Shown: piece after piece, positions 22,807-35,408 of the stretch
Layout of the letters: the number at the start of each line of letters is the position of its first letter
Position numbering within the stretch: position 1 is the first letter of the stretch
Origin: Dendrocalamus latiflorus
Taxonomy: Eukaryota > Streptophyta > Magnoliopsida > Poales > Poaceae
Assembly: GCA_017311315.1 (NCBI GenBank)
Contig: CM029650.1
Coordinates: forward strand, 18,515,118 to 18,579,117
Length of the DNA stretch: 64,000 nucleotides
Direction: 5' to 3'
The notes under the pieces: generated by a model
The model's input: only the letters and a program-made list of their open reading frames with translations
Told to the model about the DNA's origin: nothing
Database searches by the model: none
Made by a program: the position numbers and the translations under genes

Positions 22807-24950
22807 TCGTGCAAAAATAGCACACCCGCAAGTGCACGGGTTGCCACTGAAATAGCAACGAGTGTCGTGTTCTCCACAGGGACTAGACTGGGGCTACCGG
22901 TGCTCAGCTAAAGCTAGATCAATCGAAACGGGGGGAAACTAAACCTACAATGACTACCAAAATAGCCAAACGAGCGAACTATCGAACGAACTCTAACTCG
23001 CACAGACAAAGCGACGAACGACTAAACAAACGAACGAATAAAGGACAACGGGACAAACGACCGTACGAATGGACGTCGTACGACCGAACGAACAACACGA
23101 CGACTGACTACACGAACGAACACGACTACTGACCGACGATCTAACTAACTACCAACCGCGAGACAGAAAGAGGAAGAGAGCCGAGAAGCACTGGGGGAGT
23201 TTAGAAGCACGGAGGGAGTCGAGAGAGAACGAGGGAGAAAACGGTCGACGGCTAACTAGACAATGACGGCACACGACAACACAAAACTACAAACGCACGC
23301 ATGACTTAACTACCGACCGACCGCGAGATAGAAGAAAAGAGGGAGGTCGAGAAGCACAAGGAAGGACTAGAAGCACTAGGTGGGTCGAGACAGCAAGGGG
23401 AAGGGAGACAGTCACCGGCTAGCTAATCCGCACAGGACATGACAAACACATAAAACTACTACTGACAATGGCATTTAACAAACAATGAGATAACAGATGA
23501 CCACACAAACTAAGAACATAACACTACTAAATTTGAACAACACAAACTAGCATATTAAAAAGATAACAAATTCTCATCCACTATTCCACATCCACATATA
23601 TCACAATAACAGAACAGGGCGCAATATCATCTCTACTGATCACATTCACATAGCACAGTGCATACATCAGAGTTCACATCTCACAAACATAGATCACAAA
23701 TCAACAGGCAAAAATGAGAACAATAAATGGAGATGGGGGAATGGATTCAACCGAAGGATGTTGAAGTAGCAGAGGGCAGCTGAGGAGGTGATGATGTCGG
23801 CGGTGTTATCGATGAAGTGGTGGCCGGCGGCGGCAGTGAAGAGGTTGAAGAAGTCGCCGGCGTCGAGGACGATGCAGCCGGCGGAGGAGTACACGTCGGA
23901 GAAGAGGTAGTCGGGGCGGTGGTCTCAGTGAAGTTGAGGCAGAGGAAGAAGTTGTCGTCGATTGGGAATGATGCAGCCGGTGCTGGGGTGGCGATGCAGA
24001 GGAAGGAGGTGGTGATTCGGTGGAGCGGCACAGGAGAGGAGAAGGACGGGTAGTAGGTGAAGCACACGGGGGCAAAGGAAGAAGAGAATGCCGTGCACAC
24101 CGGAGAAGCAGTGGGGGCGGCTGGCGGTGGAGTTGGCGGCGATGTGGGTCTACAAAAAAGAGGAAAAGGATGGCGGCGCACGGGTGGAGAAGAAGGAGCG
24201 GCGGGCGGAGAAGGCGGAGAAGGGAGGCACGCTTGGTGGATTTGGAGAAAGAAGTGGTGCGGCTGGCGCCGAGGCGAGGTAAGGGAGAAGCGGCGGCTGA
24301 GATAGGAGGCGGCGATGGGAGGCGGAGAAGGCAGACGGCTGAGATGTAATGGCGCGTCAGGCTCGGATCAGAAATGGGGCGGCGGCCGGTGGATCTGGGG
24401 ATGGAGGAGCGGTGGGGAGCGGCGCGATGGAGTGGGCAGGTGAGGACGGCGATGGGGTTTGGTGGCGCGGTGGCGAGCCGGCCTGGCCTCGCCGTCGGCC
24501 GAAGCTAGAGAAGGGGGGAGGAAAGCACGCGGGGGCCAAGGGAGAAGAAGTGCCAGGCTCCGTGAGAACAGGATTGCGGCTAGGGTTTTTAGTGGATTGG
24601 AGATTTTGGCATTTTGCGATTTGGCCCTCCAGGTTTTCAGGAATTGCGAATAGGTCCTCCCCCATTTCATTTCTTCTATTCTGGCCCTTGGAAACTCTGA
24701 TTTCATCGCGGTTTGATCCTACGCATCCGTGACGATGCGTACATTTGTACAGAGCAGTCTTGAAAGTCCAGATTTGTCGTTTTATGCGCCTTAATCGCGC
24801 TGGCCTGCGGAAAAGCACAAAAAATGTAAAATGATCCAAACTGAGCAATTAATTGTTAAAAAGCATGTAAATGATGATAAATGGTTCCAAAATATGAAAA
24901 TATGAGGGTAAAATGACAAGTAAAAATATGTAAAAATGACGCATATCATA
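22807..24950. mobile_element. Retroelement-derived non-coding region, GC-rich
   Basis: It opens with GCACACCCGCAAGTGCACGG, a run often seen in the leader/spacer of large plant Gypsy elements, read in reverse. A GAACGAACGA-type low-complexity tract lies at 22.97-23.13 kb, and a duplicated block lies at 23.14-23.47 kb. The GC-rich stretch at 23.75-24.6 kb gives overlapping long frames on both strands rich in G/A/R or P/S/T. None looks like a real protein. The strand order suggests it belongs with the minus-strand gag-protease fragment next to it. Confidence 0.5.
23140..23470. repeat. Tandem duplication of about 165 bp
   Basis: The blocks starting ACTACCAACCGCGAGA (about 23140) and ACTACCGACCGACCGCGAGA (about 23310) run in parallel through GAGAAGCAC, TAGAAGCAC, a GTCGAGA segment and CGGCTA to ACAAAACTAC. 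Divergence is substantial, so the duplication is old. Confidence 0.75.
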
Positions 24951-27035
24951 CCCCCAAGCTTTAAACGTTTAGTTGTCCTCAAGTAAATGGCATGATATTA
25001 TCAAACCCGGACGATAAGTCATTATGGTAAAAGACTAGTTAAATGCATGTAATAAGTCAAGTGGCACACAATAAGGTGAAATGAGATTATCTAACTTGAG
25101 TTTTGAGGACCATCCAAGATGAGAATAAAACATTCAAGCAAAGATACCAAAGTGATAACTATATTATTTGACCAAATCAAGTTGCACACAAGTGTCGAAA
25201 TGCACTAAGTGATCACATGAATCTAACCAAAATTGTAAAGCATCGGAACTAGGTATAATATCAAGAATAAACATATCAAAGGGTCATGCTAAGGCATTTG
25301 CTATTTGAGACAAAGAGACTAATACTTGCATGATATTTATGAAAAAGCCCACACTTGAGCCATGATACCTAATTTTTGTTGATTTTTAGCAAATTTAAAA
25401 CACAATGGGCAGTTGTGCCACTTATTCAAACTCTTGGGCAAACTTTTCCGCTTATTCACACTCACACTTCACTTGGGCAATACTTTGCCACTTATTCAAC
25501 ACATTTTCGAACCAATGTGACATAGTCATTTATTCCACACACTCACACATTTCATCACAAAATTTTCTTTTCTTCTTCTTTTGCTTTTTTTATGATTAAG
25601 CATCTTTAACCGGTTTTCATTAATGCTAAGTAACACGTGTCCCGAGACATGGATACCTAGATAAATCAACCATGTTATTGGCTCAAGATAGGACTACCCC
25701 TTTCACAAATTTTAAATTAAAGTAAAGTATCAATATCTAAAATAACATATACCAAAGCATAAAACTAAGATATAATCATTCAAGAGGTGATGACTAGAAC
25801 CAATTCAATCTGCAAATGGTTCAAAGACATGCGTAACTTGCAATGAATCAAATGCTATAGGATCACAGGGTTTCTAAGCACATCAAGGATAATAAACAAA
25901 ACTCAAGCTCTTCAATATGACGCCAAGTGACTTAAGACATACAAGGAAACTAGTGACAATATAGCTCAATTAAGAAAATTTCGGCATGACCTTTCTTGAT
26001 TAATCATGGCATGGGCTCACATGGCCAAAATATACAATCAAGCATAACATGAGAGCAACAGTAAAAGCCATATGTCATCAACATAAGCATAATATGAAAC
26101 ATAAGAATGACCATATATCATCAACTACATGACAATAAGCTCAAATGCTAACAAATATAATACAAACATGCTAGAACATCATCCATACACATACAAGTCC
26201 TCCCCCAAGCTTAAATTGATCAATGAGTCAAGAATGTGCTTAAAGGGGTAAGAAACAGCTCACCGGGCGTATATGATGCAGTGAAAGTAGACAAATCATC
26301 CCATGGCTTCTCACACGTATAAGGATGAAGATCTAGCACGGGACCTGAAATAAAAAAAAGAAAGAAAAGAGGAGAAACTAACAAACAAAACAAAAATAAA
26401 AGGAAAAAGAGATGCTCATTTGGGTGTAGCGGGAGGAGGGCCAAGGACGGGACATGGAAAAGGCACATATCCGCCCTCCTCATGAAACAGCATGCCTCAA
26501 AATCAACCTGGATCCCAAGGAATATCGACTCGAGCCAAGTCCACTCGCAGTCGATGGTACACAAGCGTAACCCTACAAACAACCTCAAAGATATGGCAAG
26601 TATGTGTGATAGGGTCGACACCCTCTAAGTCATTAAAAGAATATCCAATCACGTAGGCATATCGATAAAGTACATCATGAGGACTATAAGTGAGATGAGC
26701 ACAATCAGTAATAGAGTATGTCTCGTCAGGGCCAAGGAAATCAAACCTAAGGTGGTCAGGGAAGAGTTTCCAAACTACCTGAAGTGTAGGTGAAGGAGAA
26801 TGTACGGTAGTAGAAACCTGCAGAGGGGCGATGTCGATGAAGGAAGTAACCGGTGGTGGATGATTAATACACATATTTAGGATCTTTACTTTGAAACAAT
26901 CCTTTGAGTATATATAGCTTGTGTAGTTCATACGTACTCATTTGCAATCGGGTTGTCATCTAACTTCTCCATTATGTGCCAATGGTTGGATAATTAATGA
27001 CAATTGGATAAGTAAGTTTTAATTTGAAAGCTTAT
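24951..27035 (-). other. Retroelement spacer with an unidentified minus-strand ORF
   Basis: CCCCCAAGCTT occurs near 24951 and again near 26203, bracketing 1.25 kb of AT-rich sequence. That interval contains a short imperfect repeat of CACTTATTCAA with GGGCA (about 25400-25500). On the minus strand from about 26931 to 26503 there is an open frame whose interior includes KLFPDHLRFDFLGPDETYSI and HTCHIFEVVCRVTLVYHRL. I do not recognise it, and it ends at a TAG with a readable continuation beyond. It is probably an accessory ORF of a Gypsy element, but a decayed host fragment is possible. Confidence 0.4.
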
Positions 27036-28930
27036 TGTAGGATCGGAAATGGCAACAAAGGGGGGGTGAATGGTGCCTTCAAAAATCGCACCGAAGTATC
27101 CACATACTTCTTCTCCGATAGCTACGAGAGCTATGAAGCAAGGAGTATGAAAGCTTACTGGAGAAAGAACACAGAAGAGAAGCTAAAGCGAGACAGAGCA
27201 AATAAAACACATCAGAGAGCAGCAACCAGGGGCCGGTCTGACCACTATAGTGGAAGCGGTCTGACCGCCTGAGCCACACCGGTCTGACCGCTGGTCAGTG
27301 GCCAGTCTGACTGCCTGAGGGCCACCGGTCTGACCGCCATGTAGTGGCCGGTCTAACCGCCATGCACATACCAGTTTGACCGGGGCAAACCCTAGAGGTC
27401 TGACCGGCCCCCTGAAAACAGAGCAAAGCAGCCGACTGCAACTCGACTGCACAGTAAATACTGAAAATGCAGAGCCCAGGGAAATTTGATGAAATGCTGC
27501 TGTTCTTCTCAGGCCAAAGGAGCAAGACTTCAATCTAAACAGCTGCTAGTCCTCAGGAACAAAAGAACGCATACCAAAAGAGCAAGAAACCAAAACCTGA
27601 GCAGAAATATGAAAACTGACAGAGAATGAGACTGATTCCCAAACTGTTTGCCAATCTTGAATCTTTTGCTTATGAGACTTTGAATTCAGCTAAGGAATGA
27701 CCTCAGGACTTGAAAACTCACATCTGGGCACATCCTTTTGAAGGGAAATCAAAAGACATCACAGTGCCCTGCCTTCAAATCCTAGGCACTTTGAAACAGA
27801 GGAAATCTTGGACAAGGAATTCTAGGAAAGACCATGGCTAGGAAAGATTGCTCTTTGGGGCAAACTAGCCAAATGACTTTGATGAAGATCCCCCAGTTCA
27901 GAGCATAAGAATTCCATAGCTATTCAACCCAAGAATCAAACCCAAACCAGAGAGAAACAGAATGCAGTCCTGAAGCAAAAGAAACACTGAGAAATGCAAG
28001 GAAATCATAATAGCTCAAACTCAGGACTTTTCATATTGAATCACAGAGATGAATGATTACACACGGATTACAACCATCTCACTACATGGTTCACATCCTG
28101 AGACACACACCCAACTCACTGAGCACTGAGATGAACACGCACACTCAGCTCTCATACACACCACTGCTTGCCTGAACTCACTTGCACTACCAACTCCCAT
28201 TCTTAAGGCTCAGCCACAAGAAGAAAATCAAGAAGTGTAAGCTCGCTTCCACTCCATGCCTCACACCCAAATGAGGCAAAAAGTCAACAGCCTCTACATG
28301 AAAAAGGAGGGAACCAGGATTTCAACTCCAAACCCTAAACCCTCTCTATAGCCATCCACTAACGAGTCTCCAACCCGTTATCTTCAACCGAATCCGCTTC
28401 CATTTTGCAGCCTTGCACATTTTACCGAAATGCCCCTGCTGCACCTTCCTGGAAGCTTCCTCTTTTCGCACGACCGCACCTTGCCTCCGACCGACTAGAC
28501 CTCGACTCTTCCCTGAGTCTAGTCCTGGGCCGCTCCGCTGTACACAACCGCACCCGACATCCTGACCGTCTGGACCTTTGCTCCTTCCTGAGCCTAGTCC
28601 CGGTCCTCCTCGCCGTTGCCCGTCGTGTCCACCTCCGGTAGCTCCAGCTCCTCGTCTCCCGACTTGCAACCACCTCAGCAGCCTCAATCATCTTCGGCGT
28701 CTCCAACCGTCTGGACCTCAACACCTTCTGTACCTAGTCCCGGTACTCCCACACCTCACCATGACCTAGTTCCGAAGTCCTGCAGCCACACAGACAAGCA
28801 AACCGTCACATAGCACCGTTCAAAACAGCATAATCAACATTAGCATTAGTGAAAGGTACTCAAGCATGAAATACCCAAAACAAACTCAAACTCTCTAACT
28901 AAAGCGTCAATTACTCATCACAAACATGGA
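27036..28930 (-). mobile_element. SIRE-like Copia LTR in minus orientation
   Basis: TGTAGGATCGG at 27036, followed by GGGGGGGTGAATGG, is the inverse of the ATTCACCCCC...CCTACA terminus closing the other Copia LTRs here. Next comes a cluster of CCGGTCTGACCG-type motifs (27.23-27.40 kb), typical of one grass LTR group and shared in degenerate form with the LTR at 1-1636. The far end, near 28.93 kb, is not sharply defined. The frames at 27.0-27.5 and 28.3-28.8 kb are not supported as genes. Confidence 0.6.
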
Positions 28931-29056
28931 GATACCTCCACATGGTCTCTCACTTATATTAGAGTATATAAGTGTTGTGTACATGTTGTATCCTTGCAAA
29001 TACAGTCTTTATCTCATTATTTGTTGAGATTGTCATGAATTACCAAAAAAGAGGGA

Positions 29057-31697
29057 ATATTATAAAATCTAGTCCCTACATTATGTGTTATTGGCAAAGT
29101 TTGGTAATTGATGGCAATTGGTTTGTAGACTAACATTTTTCATGCGTTAGATGAATAAGTTAGGTTCCACAAATGAGGATGACTTGGGATAACTGTGTTG
29201 AAGATCATCAATTCAAGATGTGTGATAGAAGATGACTTCATGCGTTGAAGACTATCAAGAAGAATATGCATCATGAGTTGATGCATGTTCAAGAGGAGAT
29301 GATCATGTGTTGATTATCAAGTCAAGTGAAGACCCATCATATGTTGATGGAGTTCAAGTAAAGGATGCATCATGGGTTGATGCATGTCAAGATGATAACT
29401 CGGACTTAAAGTGATGATGTGCGTCATTAAACTTCAAGAGGATGCTCAAGGCAAATGTATGACTAGCTAGGACTAAGGATGTGTTCTTAGTCTTTTAGCG
29501 GTCTTGGTGTTTGGTTAGAAGACCGGGTTACTAGTATAGGTTGTCGTGCTATTAAGAGCGGTTGTGTCTAGTAGCTTGAGTCTCATCATGTGTTGATAGC
29601 TCAACCTCACTTGCTCTAGCTCTCCTTGTCATGAGGCTTGTATTTGTGAATTTATTTTGCAAATAGTTGGAGCTCAAGTGTTTGAAGTCCATGTTTCCAT
29701 TCTTTGTAGTATGAGGTTTATATTTGCAAATGTGTTTTGCAAATGGTTGAAACTCATATATATATAATCCTTATGTCATGATTCTAAAAGTGTGCAAATG
29801 TGTTTTGCAAGTTTGATCCTTATGCGCAAGATACTGTTGTTTGCAAATGTGTTTTGCAAAATCTGCTGAAGCATCTGCACTTCTGCGGGAAATCAGAACT
29901 ATCGCAGTGTAGTCTGTGATACTACCGCTGATCGGAACTACTGGTGTTGTAATTATGAAACAACCATGTGTGTTGGTGGTCGAAGACCTTCGTGGTCGAG
30001 AGTCGACTTAGTCGAACCAATATGGTCAAAGACCTGTGTAGTCGAAGATCTATGTAACCGAAACCAGCATGGTCGAACCAGCGTGGTCGAAATCAGTGTG
30101 GTTGATGATCTGTGTGATCGAAACCAGCATGGTCAGAATCGACATGGTCGACGATTTGTGTGATTGAAACTAGCGTGGTCGAACCGACATGGTCGAAGAT
30201 CTATGTGATTAAAACCAGCGTGGTCAAAACCGACGTGGTTGAGATATGTGTCATCGATGCTAGTGTGGTTGAACCGACGTGGTCGGAGCTGAGGTGTCGA
30301 GACTTATGTGGTTGAAACCAATATGGTCGAACTAATGTGATTAATACAACGCAGTCGATGATTGACAGAGTAGTCAAAAATCTATGTGATCAAAGACCGA
30401 CATGGTTGAAAATCGACATGGTTGACATGGTCAAGACGTAAGTAGTTAAAACCAATGTGGTCAGAGACTAGCGTAGTCGAAAACCTATGTGGTCGATCTG
30501 GACAATGTGGTCAGAGACCTGAGTGGTCAGGGACCAGTGTAGTCAATGATCTGTACTTTCGACCAGCTCTGTGTGAGCAGTCGATCGGCTCTATGTGAGC
30601 AGTCCAATCAGTGAGCGGTACTACCGGCTCTGTGTGAGGGGTTCGATCAGTGAGCGATACCTCTGATTTGTGGAACGTCCAGCTCATGCAGTAGTACGTT
30701 TTTTCTAGAGACGTACCTGTGTGGTGTTCTTCTCCTCCCCGCGAGAGTAGTAGTTTTGCATGTGGGAGCGGTATTTCCAATGATTGGAACTACCAAAAAT
30801 TGTACTACGGAACTACCGGATTCGATTGGTCCTTTGCTTCTAACGACTAGTTTTTTTTACCATTGTAGTTTTGCCCCCGGTACTTCTGATAATCCTGATT
30901 TTTCATAGATTTGGTTCCAACAGCTAGTTTTCTTGTGTGGGGGGTATAAATATCCCCTTGTGGTCGGTTGGAGATGTTGTTGCTGAACTCTCTTGAGCTA
31001 GTGTGAGCCTCTCTTCTCAATTGTGCATGTGTTGTACCTTGTGAGTAAGGAGAGTGATCTAGAGTGCATGTGTTGCATCTAGAGTTAGACTTAGTGTCCA
31101 TTTGAGCTTGTACATTCGTTGCACGTGGTGAGAGTCAAGCGAGGGGCTTAACGTATTACTCTTGGAGTTTGCCAACTCCCAGACTATTGGAGGCATCGTG
31201 TGCTATGATCTTCTCAAAGAAGGTTGTGAGAAGACCTGATGAAGTTGTGAAGGTTGGAACTCACCTATCCAGGGCAGGAAAGAGCTATCACTAGTGGATT
31301 GAGGTGTTTTGACTTAATTCATGGAGCCAGTCCAATTTGTTTGGGCTAACCTCAACGTGGACTAGGGAGATCAGCAAGTCTCCGAACACCACGGTAAAAG
31401 ATATTGTCTTTGTGGTTTATTTTCTTGTACTCAATTTACTTTCAAGCAATTTACATTCATAGAGTTAAATTGATTACTTGTCATCCCAGGATTACAAACC
31501 TTTGACATAGACTTAGGTTACTGGTACACTTAGGTAAACTTAGTTGATTTAGGCTTTGTTTGTGCTAAAGCCAATTTGATTTAAGCTTCCGCATTATAAT
31601 CTTGGTTTTAGCCAAATAGCTTAAATAGAATCAATTAGAGAAGAAAATTTTTATAAACGATTATTCACCCCCTCTAGTCAGCTTCCTCGATCTTACA
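29057..31697 (+). mobile_element. SIRE/Maximus-type Copia LTR, expanded by an internal array
   Basis: It is preceded by ATTACCAAAAAAGAGGGA, the polypurine-tract context just before a 3' LTR in this lineage; the same context (ATTACCAAAAAGGGG) precedes the LTR at 42278. It ends CACCCCCTCTAGTCAG then CTTACA at 31697. The length of about 2.64 kb, versus 1.35 kb for the copy at 42.3 kb, is partly due to a tandem array at 29.96-30.56 kb. No coding capacity. Confidence 0.65.
29960..30560 (+). repeat. GTGGTCGAA(A/G) short-unit tandem array in the LTR
   Basis: Several dozen degenerate units of roughly 14-18 bp built on GTGGTCGAAACCAGC and GTGGTCGAAGATCTATG, with many G-to-A and C-to-T changes. The core GTCGAAGATCT recurs in the array at 48.6-48.95 kb, which lies in a different insertion. 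Confidence 0.85.
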
Positions 31698-31751
31698 ACC
31701 GCTGCAGGCCTACACTGAGGGGGAATCAGAGTCCACTAGCTGAGGGGGGCC

Positions 31752-34700
31752 ATGGGTGCTAGCGGTGGCTCCAAACTCTCTGTGCTTTCCATGGCTACCT
31801 CTGTCATGATGATGAAATGGGTTTGCTGGCACTGTGCCTCCTGCATCTCACGCATGGCCATCCACAAGTCCGCTATCTTCTACTGTAGTGTTCCACAGAT
31901 CATCTCCAAGGCACCATTACTCAGGCCCGACATCGGCACTAGGGTGCCCTCAGTTTGCTGCATAGTGGTGTCTAGCCATGCCCCCAAGGCCTTGCATGAG
32001 GTCAGGGAGGGCAGCAAAGCTTCCAAGCTGAATCAAGGCTTCAGGCGCAGTCGTCTCAACCATACGACCGCCGAGAAGACCAACAAAGCACCCGATGTAG
32101 TGTTGGGTACGTTCCTTATACACTCAACACCTACATTGGTCTTATTTGATTTTAGAGCTTCTCATTCATTCATATCTAAGAAGGTTACCATGCAACATAA
32201 CATAAAGACCACACTCTTAGAGAACGTCATGCTAGTTCATTCACTCAAGTCGGTTATAAAAACAAAGCATTATTTCTTAGGAGTTAAGGTGATGACCAAT
32301 AGAGTAGAATTTGAAGATAATTTTATCATGATAGATACACTTAGGTTAGATGTAATTCTTGGGATGGATTGGTTATCCAAACATAAAGGTTCATCGATTG
32401 TGCCAATTGAACCACTTCTCTTGTCAATTCCAGTGGAAAGCAAGTTGTTTTCTCCTCTGCTCATAGCATGCCCTCATGGCTGCCCACTCTTAATTTTCTC
32501 TTAGTTCTAGAGCTTTGTCAAGTGCATGTGGTGTGCAAGTATCCTGACGTATTTTTGGATGAATTGCCGGGAATGCTGCCAGCCCATGGCATGGAATTTG
32601 TCATTGATTTGCTGACCGAGATAAAACCTATTTCTAAAAGACCATATTGCATACCCTAGATGAGTTGGTTGAATTGAAGCAACACTCAAGGATTAGTTGG
32701 ACAAAGGATTTATCCATCCTAACTCATCATCATTGGGAAGCCCCGTGCTGTTCGTGAAGAAGAAAGACGATAGTCTGAGTTGACTATTTGTCCTTAAATG
32801 AAGTCACCATCAAGAACAAATATCCTCTCCCATAGATTGATGATTTGTTTGATCAAATGAATGGTACATGTGTTTTTTCCAAGATTCATCTGAGGCTTAG
32901 ATATTTCCAACTCAAGATCAAGCTAGAGGATATTCCAAAGACTGCATTCATAACCTGTTATAGTTTGTATGAGGACATCATAATATCATTCGGACTTACC
33001 AATGCTTCCGCTAGCTTCATGAATCTTATGATTAAGATTTTTATGGAGTATTGGATAAGGTCATGATGGTCTTCATCGATGATATTCTCATCTATTCTAA
33101 GAATGCAGAAGAGCACGAGCAACACTTGCATGTGGTACTTGAGAAACATCAGGAGCATCAACTATACGCAAAGTTTAGTAAGTGTGAGTTTTGGCTAAAG
33201 GAAGATGATTTTCTAGGCTATATTCTTTCCTAAGGAGGTGTTGTTGTGGATCCTATCAAAGTTCATGATGTGCTAGCTTGGAGTCAGCCCTGCACCATTC
33301 CTGAAGTCTAGATTTTTCTCGATCTAGCCAGGTATTATCGCCGGTTCATCGAGAACTTTTCTAAAATTTTAAGACCAATGACCCAAATTTTGAAGAAAAA
33401 GAAAAAATTTGAGTGGTCAACGGCCTACGAACAAAGCTGTCAAGAACTGAAGAAGAGGCTCACAATAGCCTAGTGCTTGTAATGCCCGATATGCACAAAA
33501 GTTTTGTTGTGTATTGCGATGCATCTCGTCACGGCCTTGGTTGTGTGTTGATGTAAGAAGGCAAAGTTTTGGCTTATGTATCATGTCAGTTACAACCTCA
33601 TGAGGTGAATTATATTATCTAACTCATGTCTTGGAATTGGTAGCTATGGTTCGTGCTCTCAAGATCTAGAGACACTATCTCATCGGTAATCGGTGTGAAC
33701 TTTATGCCGATCACAAAAACTTGAAGCGTTTCTTCACACAACCAGTTATGAACCTAAGGTAAAGAAGGTGGCTTGAATTGATCAAAACTATGATCTTGGC
33801 ATCCATTACCACCCTGGTAAAGCCAACATTGTAGCTGATGCTCTTAGTCGGAAGCTTCACTTCATCGATGTATTGATTGAAGCCAGTCTACCGACATCAC
33901 ATGAAGAGTTTTAGAGCCTCGACCTAGAGGAGATTGAGGAGGGTTTCCTTGCTACCCTAGTGTTGCAACGTACCCTCAAATCTCAGATCAAAGATGCTCA
34001 ATTTGAAGATCAAGCGATTGCCAAAATCAAGCGTGACATGGAAAACAATGAGAAATCAGAGTTCACCAAAATTGCGAGTGGAATGGTTATGCATAGACAT
34101 TAGTCGTATGTCCCATATAACCATGAATCAAGGAGTTAATCCTTAGAGAAGCTATCCTGGGAGTACAAAGATGTATCAGGATCTCTAAAAATTATTTTGG
34201 TGGCCCAATATGAAGATGGACATCGCCGCACATGTTGCCATTTGCGATGTATGCCAAAGAATCAAGGTGGAGCATCAGCATCCAGTGGAATTGCTCCAAA
34301 CTTTGAAGGCTTTCGAGTGACATGACATCGGTATGGATTTCATTACCAACTTGCCAAAGACCCAAAACGGGCATGACTTGATATGGGTTATTGTCGATTG
34401 CTTGACTAAAGTGGCCAATTTCATTGTAGTGAGCACCACATATTATGGAGCTAAGCTCATTGAGCTCTACATGAACAATATCATCCATTTGCATGACATG
34501 CTAAAGACGATAACTTCTGATCGAGATTCTCAATTAACCTCATGGTTTTCAGAAAGCTTGCACGATCTTATGGGAACTGAGTTATTCTTTAGCATAGCAT
34601 TCTGCCCACAAATGGGAGGCCAAACCAAGAGTAAAATAGATTTTGAATGATATGTTAAGAGCTGGCATGTTGTCTTATAGCATAAATTGGGATAAATGCT

Positions 34701-35400
34701 TGGCGTTCGTTGAGTTTTCTTACAACAATAGCTTCCAATCAAGCCTCCAAAAGTCTCCATTCAAAGCACTTTTTGGGAGAAGTGTAGAACACCTCTTTTT
34801 TCGGTTGACAAAAAATAATTCTTTGGATAGGCTATTATCCAAGGAGCTCAAGAACATATTGATGCGATAAGGAGCCGATTAAAGGAAGCACAATCCTGTC
34901 AAAAGAGCTGTGCCGACCATCGCCATCATGAGCTAAGCTTTGAGATATATTATTATGTTTATCTCAAGGTTTCAACATTGTGTGCCAACCGCCATTTCCA
35001 TGTCCATGAAAAATTCGCACCTCGGTACATTGGGTCGTACCAAATCATTGCAAAGAAAGGAGAAGTGGCATACCAATTGAGATTCCCATCTCAACTTTCA
35101 TATGTACATGATGTCTTCCACGTCTCCTAGCTCAAGAAGTGTCCTCGTACTCTGAGTGAGTTCACTCAATTGGAGAACATCGATCTGCAACCCGATCTTT
35201 CTTATCAAAAGCACCCAATTCACATTCTAGATGAATCCGAGCAACATACTCGCAGCTGTACCATTAAGATATTAAAAGTCTAGTGAAGTAACCACACTGA
35301 AGATGAAGTTATGTTGGAACATGAAGACCAACTTAGAACCAAATTCCCGAATTTCTTTACCGAGCCCGCCGATTCTCAGGGTCAAGATTCTTTGTAAGGG
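31752..35400 (+). mobile_element. Decayed Gypsy pol (protease, RT, RNase H, integrase)
   Basis: The frame from 32030 to 32504 carries the end of gag and the aspartic protease; the catalytic region reads LFDFRASHSFIS where the family has DSGA. Reverse transcriptase (32.5-33.3 kb) shows KYPDVFLDELPGMLP, PVLFVKKKD and FIDDILIYSKN. RNase H follows at about 33.5 kb. Integrase (34.2-34.65 kb) shows CDVCQRIKVEHQHP, DFITNLPK and ITSDRDSQLTS. A C-terminal region ending near 35395 has HVHEKFAPRYIG and VFHVS. Stops and frameshifts are many. It runs directly into its 3' LTR after a purine-rich AAGGGGGTGGG. The 5' LTR and most of gag are missing or replaced at the junction with the Copia LTR at 31697. Confidence 0.88.
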
Positions 35401-35408
35401 GGTGGGCC

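Noticed and set aside
23747..24848. Long overlapping frames on both strands (up to 163 aa)
   Set aside because: GC-rich, low-complexity composition with frames open on both strands and Pro/Ser/Thr or Gly/Arg-rich products; no domain is visible and the context is retroelement spacer.
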